64,000 bases of DNA from Paramarasmius palmivorus. Taxonomy: Eukaryota; Basidiomycota; Agaricomycetes; Agaricales; Marasmiaceae. The DNA lies in contig JAYKXP010000042.1 in assembly GCA_037176845.1 (NCBI GenBank), positions 186,001-250,000 on the forward strand, given 5' to 3'. The notes beneath the pieces are model-generated. The model was not told the origin of the DNA, searched no databases, and saw only the letters and a program-made list of their open reading frames with translations. Of this stretch, positions 34,956 to 47,099 are shown one piece after another (the first letter of the stretch is position 1; each line of letters starts with the position of its first letter). The position numbers and the translations under genes were made by a program.

Positions 34956-36122
34956 GATGACTAGTCTACGATAAAGGATGTAAAAACGAGAGAGTGAAAT
35001 GCTCGACGCGACGTGGTGGTAGAAGTGTAAGTGCAGGATAGGCTAGGACGGTTGTGGGTATTTTCGATACGTGTGGTTCGGAATCTGAAATTTGACAGCG
35101 GCATGGCACGGCCAGGCACAGGCGCCCTGGGTGTTCCTGGCGCTTGTTATCGTATGGCCATTCGAATTCGTCGCTCCCTCATTCTCTGACCGTGCTTTAT
35201 AATTAGTCACATCTGATATATTCTCAAAATCTCATTACTGTTACTTTGTAGATGGCTTGGCCATTCGACCCATGGTGAGCCATTCCAGAGTTTCTCGCAA
35301 AATATCCCGCGTAAAATGTCGCATTCTAGGAGCAAGATTTCATCCTTCTCTTCATCTCTAGCGATATTACGAGGGGCCTGACGCGATCCAAGTGTTAAAT
35401 GACTGCACTCTGCAGAGGTTAGTGACTTATAGCGAATGAGTGAAGTGACGGGTATGTAACCGGGTGTTGAGGGTTATTAGGCGGCTGTGTCGACTGTAGG
35501 AGCAGAGGAACATAGGAATTCTGGGATGGAGATGCTCCTATTATCGTTGTAAAAGGTGCTGAGTTATAAATGGTAGCTGGAGTTGCTGGAGCGGGAGTTT
35601 GAGGCGGTCGAACATCCTCAAATTCTCCGGAAAGTGAGAGGCCGGTTCCATGATTGCTCTTGGACGAACTCATGGATTGGGAGATTGGAATGTTCATATT
35701 TTCCCTTATTTTAGGGAGTGAACGATGGTATTTGCGGACTATTTGTAGAATATAGGACGACCAGCATGAGAGCAGCGCAAGGAAGCGACGGAACGGCTTC
35801 TCGGTGTTTCCTACCTAATTCAGCGATATTTCCGGTTGCCGTCCCGCCGCTGTCAAATTTTCGAGGTCCGCACCACACGTCACAAAAATCATGACAACCG
35901 TACAAGACTTTATAACAAGTGAATACCTGGAGCGTCCCGTTATAAAGGATTGTTTCAAGACTAGTGCAGGATACCCACAACACTCCGAGATGGCCACGTG
36001 GCAGGATGCGTCTTCGCTGTCTCCATCTCTGTCCATCTCCGCGTCTTCCTCTCGCCCTTGTTTTGCCCTTTTTCGTTCTTTCCGGCTTAACCCATCTTCA
36101 TTCTTCAATCTTTTTCCACACA
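34956..36122. other. Spacer with one weak minus-strand frame (35419-35697)
   Basis: The 92-codon frame opens MNIPISQSMSSSKSNHGTGL with a real ATG and is Ser/Pro/Thr-rich like the neighbouring hypothetical gene, but has no splice partner or homologue that I can see. It might be an exon or a decayed relative. The remainder shows nothing supported. Confidence 0.35.
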
Positions 36123-36560
36123 TGGCCATGCCGGAATTTCGAGGATATACAGAGGATCCAGTGCCCGTCGTTGGACGCGCCGAACTGCGCAACTTCAAGG
36201 TGAACCCATACCAACGAGACTATCATCGAAACCTTGAAGTCATTCTATGCATAGAGATAGACTCGGATGAGATTCGGAACTTCAAAGACCTTGTGTAATC
36301 AGGTGAAGGATCTTCTGCCGCTGGAGATAGAGACACCTTGTTTCCAATCGGCTCCTACTTCCCTTACGAATTTGAATCTTCGGGTCCTATGATGCGACAC
36401 TGACTCGGAATATACGTGTATTTAGGTCGTGACCATTGGGAATATCACCTTGATTGTCGTTGAGCTGAAACGGCACCTCGACAAGCTTTTGGGTATAACC
36501 CAACTTTTTTCTGAGATGCTGGGTAGCTATCGCCGTCGCATCCGTTTGAAGATGGCCTAC
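36123..36560 (+). pseudogene. Degraded fragment of an unrecognised gene
   Basis: The stretch opens MAMPEFRGYTEDPVPVVGRA and reads on through NLEVILCIEIDSDEIRNF. A TAA follows, then in the same frame DTLFPIGSYFPYEFESSGPM. After a TGA and a +1 shift it continues EYT...VVTIGNITLIVVELKRH and FSEMLGSYRRRIRLKMAYS, ending at TAG 36581. Each piece looks coding, but two stops and a frameshift separate them, so I call it a decayed gene. The E/D...VVELK pattern faintly recalls PD-(D/E)XK nuclease folds; that is speculation. Confidence 0.5.
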
Positions 36561-36812
36561 TCATATTCCTTCTCCTCGTAGCGATTGCCAAACAGTCTGG
36601 GTACAAACATCCCGTATACGGGATATTGACAGATCTTCCACATACTGTCTAGGCCCGACTGCAAATTCACGTTATCCAATTTTCCACACCATATTCCATG
36701 GTGTGAAGAGCGCGTTACACCATCTAGTTGAAGTAAGCGATGAAAGAAGAAGCGTAAGTTCCAATACGAGTCTAGGATTCCATTTGATTTTTCTAAACCA
36801 TCACCTGAATAG

Positions 36813-37846
36813 GTATGCCGGGCGGACGTCAACTCCTCGGGCTATATCGCGGGGGGCAACATAATCGCAGACATCAGACCTAGTGAGTCTGATGTATGTG
36901 TCGTGCACTAAATTATTTCATGCCACTGGTACACTAATTCACTTGTGTATAGGAAACAATCTCCGAGTCCACTAGTCGAGATAGCCTCAAGTATTGGAGG
37001 GCAGCCCTTTCGGGCTTCGACGAAGCCGAGGAGATACTGTCAAGACCCTCTCTTTCTGCCGAAGAGAGTCTCACACATGGGCCTTCAAGCATAGTATATG
37101 ACCATGCGCTGATGAGCAGGTAAGCAGCAAGATGCCGTCAAGACCTGTAACTCGAGTTACTGACGTAGCATGTCTATATAGTGTCAAACAGCTTTCCGAA
37201 AAAAGACTTATTCCTCGACAGAGACGCTCGGATAGACACCTACTACGCCAGGCAGTGATTGAGAGCAATGAGCATAACAAACCTTTTACCATAGGTGCGA
37301 CTTCTAGCCCAGATCCCATTGCTAATACTTATTTGTTTATATCGATCAGGTTCGGATCTTTTTTGGAAATGTAGCAATAACAGCATGGCAGCAGTGGGGA
37401 CCGTTCTCCAGTGGTGTCAACATTTCCGTGTGGATGAAGAAGTCCAATGGTCTTTGTCCCGCATCAAGACCGTAGAATCCATGGATTCGATCACATTCCT
37501 TCAAGGCATAGATTTCCTGGCAATCTTTAGTTCAGTCTCGCGTCCGCTCCTCCATGTCTTAGAGATCCGGACGGCTGTGTCCTCTTGGGCAGGAGGAATG
37601 AAACTTCACAAGCCCTTCTTCAATCACGGTACACAATTCCGGGATGTGCATGTAGCACGATTAGGCAAGGACGAGGAAGATGAAGTATATGTTAAAAATT
37701 GGCTACTGACTAATGGAGTGCGAAGACTGAAGCTACTGGAGCTCCTCAGTCATGATGACCTACTATGGTTTGCAACAAGCATGCTGCCATTGTCATCAAA
37801 GTTTTTGGAGAGTTTAAAAATACTGGCTTTGGAGTATAAACTGTAA
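36813..37846 (+). CDS. Possible chimeric gene ending in family A modules a3-b3
   Basis: Four exons with good splice sites (36813-36893, 36953-37119, 37182-37294, 37350-37846) stay in frame. The first three read SGYIAGGNIIADIRPSESD, SLKYWRAALSGFDEAEEIL and RLIPRQRRSDRHLLRQAVIE, from an unknown source. The last contains a start-capable ATG (37385) followed by family A's third module pair: VLQWCQHFRVDEEVQWSL, LFHVLE-type helix LLHVLEIRTAVSSW, and WLLTNGVRRLKLLELLSHDD. It ends 13 bp from the convergent family A gene that lacks exactly this part. It may be a fusion born from an inversion, or simply two remnants. No start codon for the upstream exons is identified. Confidence 0.45.
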
Positions 37847-37859
37847 ATACGCTTACAAG

Positions 37860-38982
37860 TCATCGGAGCTTTAAATATTGTTCAATCCCACCAATCAAAC
37901 GCATCCGATCATAGATCGACCAACCTAGAGCTCCTAAGTGATCTAGGCTAAGATATTCAAGTTGCGACAGGCTGTTGATTCTACTGTCGAGAAGTTTGGA
38001 TAAACTAGATTCTTCATAATCCAGTTGGTATACCATCGTAACAGGCACATCGGGAAATGTCAGTGACCTCGGCCAAGATGTCCAGCACGAGTGAGAAAGT
38101 CGGATTGGGCCTTCGGGTAACCAGGAATTGACTGCACGACGCAAGCTCATGAAATAGCCGAGGGGAACTCGAGGGACAAAAAGAAAGCGTAGATCATGCG
38201 TTTCTTTAAGTCCAAAGTCAATCATCCAGTTGAGTACCTCGTCGTCTACCTGATATTCGTGACACCATGCTGTAAGAGGTTGAGAAGGAGGAAGTTGTAC
38301 CACTCTTATCTCTCCGAAACCCAGGACCCAAAGATCATGATCATCGCCGTCCCAAGGACCAAAGAGCACGGCAGTGAAATTTCCCTTGACGGCATCCATC
38401 TCTGCGACCTCACGAAGGCGAGAGCACTCGTTTTCGGTCAGCCCGATCACGTCCGCATGGTCACAACTAAGAAAGTTGAGAACGGAGGCGTCATGGACGT
38501 TGTTCTGAAGGAGCTTCTTGAGAAGCATTTGATCCCGAGGCTGGAATAGTAACCGATCGATAGGCACGTCTAGAAAGCCGTGGCATTGTCTGCCAGGCCC
38601 ATAGACGCTAATCCAGGTAAAAAACGGATTTTGTAGACCTAGTTGCCTGGGCCCTCCCAGGGATTCAACTACTGCGCGTCGTATGGCCAGGAATTCGCCC
38701 AACGGAACGCTATGGGTGAAGGATGGTCGTGAGGGGTGCATCAAAGAGAGACTTCGGAGGCCATCTGTGTCGTTGATTCCGAATTCTTTCAAGAAGGAAT
38801 AGACAGTGCTCGGGAGATCTGACAGTGCAGACCACCATGCGATATTCATAGTGTGAGGAAGTTTTGCGTGTTCGCTGCCCAAGGCGTACAAATCGCTCGA
38901 GCAATCTTCGTTGGGCGAAAGTGTGCTGGCCTGAACAGTACCGTTAGCGGATGTACTAGAAAGTGCGAAGAAAACGTACCAT
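37860..38982 (-). CDS. Family A protein, truncated: modules a1-b1-a2-b2 only
   Basis: The main exon 37860-38930 follows a 49 nt intron (donor GTACGT at 38979); exon 1 may be only the ATG at 38980-38982, giving MASTLSPNEDCSSDLYALGS. The open frame extends further left through the intron but without paralogue support, so this start is preferred. It aligns with the intact A protein through LPSTVYSFLKEFGIND, PLGEFLAIRRAVVESLGG, LLFQPRDQMLLKKLL, SVLNFLSCDHADVIGLTENE, LTAWCHEYQVDDEVLNWMID, PLGYFMSLRRAVNSW and LGALGWSIYDRMRLI. It stops where module a3 should begin. The missing C-terminal third is found inverted directly downstream (37350-37846). It could still encode a shorter protein of about 358 residues. 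Confidence 0.6.
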
Positions 38983-39299
38983 TTCGGTTCTGGGTAGCGG
39001 CTGCTTGTGAGACTGAGTACTGAGCTCTGGGGAGCCTTAAGTATATCCAACTTCCAAGTGGAACAGGGGAGAACATTCCATGACAAATCTGCGAATACGA
39101 ATTTTAGAGGTGTTTCAGATTTCCTTTGAAACAGTACGTTTCCTTCTACGGAGGAAACGCCGATCCGAGCCGTACTCTTGCGATCTCCGAAATAGAATAA
39201 AATAGGACAATTCATTAGACGTAGCACGGCCCAGTACCTGGCCTGATAAGGGCAAATACAGCGCTCTGGAATACAGTCGACGTGGTTTATGGCATGTGC
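38983..39299. other. Spacer between family A gene and GST
   Basis: The family A open frame continues here to 39227 but looks non-coding relative to paralogues; it probably holds the promoter. Nothing else seen. Confidence 0.4.
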
Positions 39300-40279
39300 T
39301 TAGACACTAGTAGTAGCAGCCTTCTTCTGTGCTCTGACAATATTGAATCGTTTCGTGTATGCATCCCTGATATATGCCTGTAGATCAGAGTTTAGCAAAA
39401 CTGTACCCGACGAGAAACCGGTAGCGAACGTACCTCATCATAAGTAGCTTTAATAGATTCTCTCTCCTTCAACGCAGCATGGTACTTGATCAACTTTTCA
39501 AACTTGGTATCCTTCATGAATGCCTCCCAGCACTTATTTCCCTCACCGATCTCGAATGCTCCAACCTCGTTCGTCAAAGCCGTCTCCAGCCTCCCCAAGA
39601 ACGGCGCTACAGCAATATCCGCGATGGAGAATCTATCTCCCAGCATGTATGGCCCATCTTTGGATATGAGCCCCTGGAGAGCCTCGAGACCCTTTAGAAG
39701 GGCGTCAAACGATTCGCCTCGGAGAAGGAATCCGACGAAGCCAGGTGCGACTTTAGTGTTGAAGACTTCGATGAAAAATCTGGCTTGAGCACGTTCGACA
39801 GGGTCCGAGGGTAGAATACCGGATTCCGGGTATAGGTCTGCAACGAATTCGACGAGGATGAGGGATTCGGCGAGCTTGACTGATTCAGGAGACGGCTGGT
39901 CTGGAGGAACGATGGGTCCACCGTAGGCTACTGCTGGAACCTGACGGAGAGAGAGAAATGAGAATTTCGACCACGAAAAACGGATTGAAAACGCACTTTG
40001 CTAGCGGGATTGACTTGGGGAGCAAACCACGATGGTTTGTTGGATAGATCAATCTCAAAACGAGTATACTCTGCTTTTGCCTCAAAGAGAGCTATTTCCG
40101 TCTACTCCGGCTTCTTCATGAGTGTCGAGGATACAAAGGCAAGGATCAGGACCGGGCTCACTCGCTGTGCGTATGGGCATATCTATGAATAAAGGATTAT
40201 CAGGTTTCTCCGAACGAGACGACACAATAACATAACACACCTTGGCCGTATAGAGGGTCAACTGCTTTTTATCTGGCAT
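39300..40279 (-). CDS. Glutathione S-transferase, omega-like (catalytic Cys)
   Basis: Start ATG 40277-40279 (MPDKKQLTLYTAK). Exon 2 is short and carries ICPYAQR, with the catalytic Cys typical of omega-class or Gto-like GSTs, which do thiol transfer or deglutathionylation. Splicing with donor GTGAGC gives TEIALFEAKAEYTRFEIDLS, KPSWFAPQVNPASK, VPAVAYGGPIVPPDQPSPES and LAESLILVEFVADLYPESG. The C-terminal all-alpha domain includes YMLGDRFSIADIAVAPFLGR. The last exon gives AYIRDAYTKRFNIVRAQKK and ends at TAA 39300-39302. About 265 residues in five exons. Glutathione site, dimer helix and thioredoxin fold are all present. Confidence 0.88.
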
Positions 40280-40841
40280 AGCGGATTACAGGTCGAGACG
40301 CAGCAGCGATAAAACCTCCCGCTGATGAACTGATGAGGGCAAGGGAACGAAGAAAGTTAAACAGGGATGAGGCTGGGGAGGTCATTTCTAATTGTGGGTC
40401 AGTGAACCCGCTGGCCCATGCGCCATGGACGAAAAATATGTCATCATCTTAGCAAAGTGAGTAAGCATCAGATTTCACTTAGTAATTCTTGTTCATTCAA
40501 TGGACCTTTTACATCGGAGTTCATACTACTCTAAGGCTGTGAAATATTCCTTGACAGGCTATAGAACTTCCACCAATTCTAAGAACGGTGCGGTATACAC
40601 ATAGTTCGACAGCACAAGACACCCCACAGTAGCGCGATACATCGGAAGTTCGGGAATGCTTCATAATAGCACATCCGTCAGCCGCTTCGGTCGAGCTTCG
40701 GTACTTAATTTTCAGGATCGCGACCCTGGAGGGGTAGTCTCCCAGACTTTTGCTAGGGTACACGAAAAATAAACGTCAATGGTTTTCCAAGGCTTTTAGC
40801 ATTACGATACTGACCAAGAACTACTACCCAGAATATGACAC
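40280..40841. other. Intergenic region, no gene seen
   Basis: Holds the GST promoter. A minus-strand frame at 40521-40763 has no recognisable motif. Confidence 0.45.
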
Positions 40842-41640
40842 TTAGATGGCAGCGGCGTCCATCAAGTACCCGACGAACTGAGATGGTATCTCGAATGCCT
40901 TGTCAGCTGGCACAGAGAAACGGTTCTGGACAATTGGGGATTAGACATCTTCAGCTGACAGCTGAATTAGGCTAATTCAGACGTACATTCTTCGTCCCGA
41001 CTTTAGTAGTTGGTATCGGGTCGTCGATAGCAGGTGCGGTGATACACGGTCCGAACCGTGTAGGAGTACATTGTAGCTTTCAGGTCAACATCCTGGAGGA
41101 TAGATTATATCAGTATCGTGAAATGTATCCTAGGTTTTGTCCTCACCTCACCAGACACCTGGAAGCGCTACGATGGTTTGGACATGTTCGCGATGCCGGA
41201 ACTAGGTCCAGAATTGACAGGCTATAGATATACTTTGAAATGGAGCGCGGCCGCGGAGTCGGAATCAACCGCTATCTTGTGGGTACGATAGTCCTGAGTA
41301 AGACCAACCGCTGAACAGTTCAGGGCGAAGGGCTGATAAATGTCGTAGTAACACTCGTGGTTAGAACAAGGACTCAACATGCCCTGCAACAATATCCTGT
41401 CAGGGCAACGATTGACAATGGAGAGGAGGGACGTACCGTTGTTTCTGAAACTCCAGCGTCAAGGTTTCCGCATGGGATTGGCGCTAATACCAGGCCGTTG
41501 AACAGCAATACTTATCTTGCGGTGAACGTGGTAGTCGACAAAAGCTCTGTGCCACATAACACACGCAGACCCTACAAACACGTTGCGCGAGACACAAAAG
41601 CGCTAATTGGCATGCTGGCCAGAAACTTGGCAAAGCAGTA
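40842..41640 (-). pseudogene. 3' part of an unidentified gene, many short exons, possibly decayed
   Basis: The terminal exon reads RFSVPADKAFEIPSQFVGYL MDAAAI split over acceptor TGTCCAG at about 40936, ending at TAA 40842-40844. Upstream, VGTKN, DVDLKATMYSYTVR, FRHREHVQTIVALP and LTQDYRTHKIAVDSDSAAAL can each be bounded by GT and AG on the minus strand. The phases are not all consistent and no start or upstream family motif was found up to 43400. It could be a real gene with tiny exons or a remnant. Confidence 0.35.
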
Positions 41641-44410
41641 AAACGGCGATGTGAGTAGTCCTGGGGGGAAACGAAGTATGAAGGCCAGGCGCTGTCAGGA
41701 AGTTGGCTACTCCTCTGCGTTATATCGAGAGCCCATGAAAGAGCTGTATAATTGTTCTCAGTAAGACAGAATCATAAAGATAGGCGAAACATACCTTTGC
41801 ATCTAAGAGATCGGCATGCGCCAAGTTTCAACAAGCGTACCCCAATGTAAGCGACTTCGGGGTAGTTACGTCTCTATGGGGTGCATAAAGCACCAGCCGA
41901 CGGTAAAGACGTCTTTTCGCGTCGCTAGATCAGCATTCTTTCGGTACGTCGGGAACATGGGACGGGCAACATATGTAGCATTGCTCCTGTACTTTTGAGA
42001 CCATGGAAAGGCGGCTAGAAATGGCCATGAGCATGCACAGGGAACGGATCATAAAAGTATACCTACCTGAGACTGTTGACAGCTGCGGAAAAGGCCCAGA
42101 CATGCAAGGGAGAGTGCGTTTTAGGTGAGAACGTCCGCCTAGTGAGCAGCCAAGTGAGATACTAGAACGGATTAGCGCTAGAAAAGGGAGACCTACTTTG
42201 GGACATCTAGCGACCACCAAACCTTCTCAGGCTTTGGTGAAGTATTCAATGTAAGGATACGCCGATAGCAGATTTATTCGCTGTTTAATCGAATGTTTCA
42301 TGTAGGAGGCCTTCATGTGATGAACTGCGTGTAGAGTCAATAAGTGGGTCAAAAAATGGGGTAGCAATGGTAACATACCTATCTTTCGTCCCCAGATCCG
42401 TGTCAACACGGGGAGTGGCTTTTAAACGAAGGTGATAGTGACAGACGAGTATTTACCGTGACAGACGAGTCCACTGTCCATAGCGGTTCTCTGTAGATTT
42501 TGATGCCAGGGTTTTCGGAAGATATAATATCCGCTAGAACAATGACCTCCTAATTCAACAATGAGCCACAAGGGCACTCTGAATCTGCCGACGCGCCTCT
42601 TCTGGAGAGCAAGCAGTTGGCCAAAGGCTAGAGGTACGTGGTAAGCGGCAATGCAAGCGTTGTAATAGAACGTGACATGCGCACCTCTCTTCCTGACCGG
42701 CGCCTCCAGTATAGTTACATGCAAGCATCCAAGAAAGCGTGCACCGTGTTGAAACCGCCCTTGTATAGTGTAAGCTTCTCGATAGCTTCTCAAACCTGAA
42801 CATGATCGACCATCAATAGACATTATGTGGAAAGGGTTTTGATGAACGAACGGGGATAAGTAGCGCGATCTTGACATGTAATCCGCCTGTACAGTGAAAG
42901 GAACAGAGGTCGGAAGTGGGGCTTTAATTGTTCGTCGAGGTAAAGGCGTGTCCGTGCCACTGGAGACGATGAGTTAAAAAGAGAATGCAGCCTGTCAAAG
43001 CGGTTGAAACTCACATATGGTTAGGTGCAGGCCTCGGAGGATTAACGTTTAACATTCATGCTGTGACCTTCGGAATAAATTTCCACCGGTCAGTCCAAGA
43101 ATGTTGGGCACGTTTCGTTGGGATCGACTGTGCCCAAAGGAAATCTAACAGCAGGTAAATGAATGATACCAAATAAGCACGCCTTAGCAGCTGCGTAAAC
43201 GACGCTATCCGAATGAAAGCGACGCGGCCAGACTTTGGTTATCTCGAAGCGGCGCTTCCACGTCTGAGCCCTCAACATTCGTAGTTCTAGTGACGTTGGA
43301 ATGACGACAAAACTCTTCTGAAGAAGCAAATCGGTCGATAGCGGTGACTGGCAAAGTTCATTTCAGTGAAATGAACGAAAGATATCAGCGCAAACTAACC
43401 AACATTGTTGATTGCATCCCCGACTTCCCATCCCAATTCTAGCCCACACACCGTATCTTGCCCCATTTAGTTTTCCTTCTCGTTTTATGAGCCCGCTGAC
43501 CATCGGTGCCGAGTCACGACCGTGAAAGATACGCTACTTGGCAAGTATCAGACACACGGAAAGCGCGTTGCATAGGCCATGAGCTGGTGGTTATTTTAGA
43601 GTCTGATGAATATCGCAATCACTTGACACTCGAAAATTCTGCTGGATTGAAGAATACTTTGAGAAAGATCTGTAGAAAATTTTGGCGTACCAAAAGAGGA
43701 GGGAAAAGCGTCAATGGTCACTGTTGCCGTTGTCCGTTATACATTAATCGGAGTCTGAAAGCCCCGGCGACTGCCGGAGCGCTTGGGTGAGCGCCTCTCT
43801 GACCCTTTCTCGACTTTCCTGTCTTCATTCATGTTATTGTGCGTTTCAACTTCACACCGAGTTTCATCTTTTTCCTGGACCACGGGAGACTTTTCGACTA
43901 GATTGGCCCCATCTTTGGAGTGATCAGATGGTTTGAAAGGCCAGTCATAAAATGCCACGTACGTATGGTTGTTCACGTTTGGTATCCTTGTGCCATCACT
44001 CCAAACTCCAAATCTGACGGTCTTCCAGCTCAGATACTACTACCTTCCTTACAAGCTTAATTGAAGGTCGTGGGATTAACGTCGGCATCATTGACACAAT
44101 GCCTGCAGGCAAACGCGTGTCATCGACGTCAGTTCCTTGGTTACTCAAGCTACCGACCTTTAGTAACTAGTTGCTCTCTTCTCTCGGTAAGGTATCGACA
44201 CCTTTATCAGAGCGCTGGCTCAACATTCTTTTCCTGACAGCTATGCATACGGTACCTCGTACCGCCAAAGAGAAAAATTAAAGCCGTTTCGAACGGCTTT
44301 ACACCCTTCAATGCATTCTTCGTTGATCGAGATCACCACATGGCATCCTGCAAGCAAAATCCTCTCATGCTGTGTGCGTGACATCTTGTTCCTCAGCCTT
44401 ATTATGCGAC
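41641..44410. other. 2.8 kb region with no confidently supported gene
   Basis: The minus strand has coding-like islands: KACLFGIIHLPAVRFPLGTV at about 43150, IISSENPGIKIYREPLWTVD at about 42490, and a hydrophilic frame 43737-43976 opening MNNHTYVAFYDWPFKPSD. They cannot be joined into a model with any known family. Plus-strand frames seen here start at non-ATG codons or overlap these islands. It probably contains a multi-exon gene I could not resolve, or decayed genes. Confidence 0.3.
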
Positions 44411-47099
44411 ATGGAAAGAGGGTGGACAGCCGAGTATCCCCCCAACAATGTTCTCATCACGAGGTGCTCCCAATTTCAATGGTCGGAATCCTTCAACGTC
44501 GAGCCAGGTGAAGGTATGATCCTTTTAGCTCTCAAGCTCGAATACTGCCTATCTGATGGAGAACTAAGGGCTTCGTAACTCCAGGACCGAAAGGGCTCTC
44601 CATGCGCATATTCAAGCAGCCCTCTGTTTCAGCGTATCCCTATGCCGCCACCGCTCACTTCGATGTCGGATATCACACCATCGAACAAGCTCAGCCGAGG
44701 ACGAGATCCAGCTGGATCGGGACTTCTCGGCCCTCTGAACCACAATCTCATTTTCATTTTCCCGGGAGCAACTCCAATCCTGTTCTTCCCCGACCTTCTG
44801 AGCATCACAGGCCAAAAACTTCGTCATTCTCTATCTATCCGGGGGCTTCGAAAGACATGTTTATTTATGAGGCGTCCAACTCCGAGTTCTCTTCGTCAAG
44901 CACATCACTCGTTCCCTTACCATTTTCGCCAGCCTTGTCCAGTGACAGCACGGCTACTGTGCGAAGTCCGGATTCTCCAGTAGATGCTTTACCTCCCCAC
45001 AGCTTCAATCGTTCATCGACGCCTGCACCCCCGAAAGGTGGTACCTTTCCGCTGCATATTCCAGCCCTCGCACAGGCACAGTCAGGCTTGCGAAATGTCG
45101 TTTCCTCGGACTCCAGTCAGCAAAGCTCGCATTCCAGCCAGACCTCTCATATAGCCACGCAACCATCATCTGGCCCTGCCGATATCCGCCCTTTTCCAGC
45201 CATGGAGACATCCGAAACCGAGCTGGATCGCATATCTCGTCTGAATACCGAGATCAATGCTGGCTATAATCATCTTCCAGTCAACAACTCACATCCCGCT
45301 ATCTCGATTGAACCGAGAACGGCACCTCCTCAAATCTATCGCGACATACCTTTGAGGAGCAGTCCAGATCCTTTCGATGCCGCCTTTGCTGTAGCTAATG
45401 CAGCTCGGAACACCGCGGACACGGCGTCAGCAACGCATCCTCTACCTATACCCCCTGTTCTTCCTTCAGATACAGAACAAATCCGAGACCAGCGCGGGGC
45501 TGGTTCTATCAATAGAAGAAACTCATATCTCCCACCAGCACAACTCGCTCCTTCTATATCACAATCAACAACCAGTACTCTGGATCCTAATCATCCTCTC
45601 CTCGTTGCACCGGGAAGTATGACATCAACGAGTCAGAACGTCGTCCAGATGGGGGTGTTGAGGTCTGGCAATGGAAGTGCGGAAAGCGAAAACATCGTGG
45701 TAACACAACGTTCTTCACCACCGGGGAAGTACTCGCGATCAAGAACCGACTCTACTTCTCGCCAAAGCAACTCGCCACCAGTGATTTTCCCTACGAGCAT
45801 TCCAGTTTCTTCGATGCCTATTGCTACAGGATTAGAAGTTTCCCCTCAGCAACATCGGGTCGAACCTTCCATTCCAGTCATGTCGCAGCATCAGATTACT
45901 CCGCCGCCTGCACAACCCCCTTCTACAGTCACCATGCCAGTGGCGCAGCCATCGGTTCCATTACTCCATATTGCACATATACCTGCATCTACCCCTGCTC
46001 AGCCCGCAGTAGCAGATGCACCTCTACCTGTGCGCTCTCGCACAGTATCGATCGAAACTGTTAGCGAATCTAGTTCAGAGCGTAGTGGTGGCTCAAGATC
46101 ACCGATGACGGGAATCATTCAACAGATCATACCGCCGCCTGCACCTGCACCTGTACCTGATGTTCCTCGCCGTTCGCGTAGAACGAGTACGTCAACAAGC
46201 TCAACGAGTTCGTCTTCTACACATTCTCTACCAGTGCCACCACCTACTACAGCGACGATGGGCCGTCCACACACATCTCCGCCCCAGACAAGCCCTCCAA
46301 CTGCCTACCAGTCCACCAACACGTCTAAGGGCCGACCGAGCTTACCAGCGTTGCAGACCAATGCCTCTTCTGCACCTAGTACCACTGTTAAGACCAGTAC
46401 GGTTCGGTCAAACCCGCCAGCGCTGCAAGCGAGTCCCTCTATTGCCACTTCCAGTACCACTACGGAGCCATTCATCACCCCGGTGGCAGCCGCACCTCCT
46501 GTCACCATGAGCCAGGGATCCTCCGCTCCTACACGTTCCAAGACACCCGGACCGAAGCGCAGCCATTCTGATGGCGATAACCCAGTATACGCTGGTGCAA
46601 GTCAGCGTAGTGCAACGCCATTCAAAAGCGAGTTTGTTCCAAACATGTCGGCTCCTAGACCACCGATTCCCGAGCCTCAGCGAAGATTTACGGACAATGA
46701 CCAACACCTTGTCAATGCAAGGGGCCCAGTAGTCAACGTGTCTGCCACCTCCACTGCTACACGTGCCACCCACACGGTTCGTTGGAAGCAGGAACTTATC
46801 TGTCCATCTCCGATTCTTCCTAGTCAACGAAGGAAAGGCTGGTTTAACCGTCGAGGGTATGTTCGCTGCTACTTTTGAAAGGCTTTTGGTACTTAACGAC
46901 TATGAATAGGGATCAACTCTGGACGAACAGCGGATCGTATAAACCGCCGCCCGCTGGACAAGAGTTCCCATTGGAGTTGGCTTCCTATCCGGATTACGGC
47001 GAAGGTTGGATGAATGAGGATGGCGTCAAGATCGACATGATGCATCGCTTGATACCCAAACCACCTATTAAGTCAGCTTTAAAGCAGACTCGGGCTTGA
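44411..47099 (+). CDS. Large Ser/Pro/Thr-rich hypothetical protein
   Basis: Three exons are proposed: 44411-44508 (MERGWTAEYPPNNVLITRCS), 44584-46857, and 46909-47099. The middle exon is over 700 residues of low-complexity Ser/Pro/Thr/Ala sequence, with Ser runs at STSTSSTSSSSTHS and repeated P-A-P motifs. The order is restored near the end: WKQELICPSPILPSQRRKGW, then across the intron (donor GTATGT) DQLWTNSGSYKPPPAGQEFP and YPDYGEGWMNEDGVKIDMMH. The conserved-looking C-terminal 100 residues may be the functional part. Exon 1 is uncertain: a second ATG in another frame (44445) gives MFSSRGAPNFNGRNPSTSSQ and enters a different frame that stays open to 44983. Probably a disordered regulatory protein; no family recognised. 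Confidence 0.65.

Noticed and set aside
42422..42877. 151-codon minus-strand frame
   Set aside because: Translation has irregular composition and probably reads through several short introns; no domain recognised.
43506..43790. 95-codon plus-strand frame
   Set aside because: Its start is GTG, no splice partners or motif, and it overlaps coding-like islands on the other strand.
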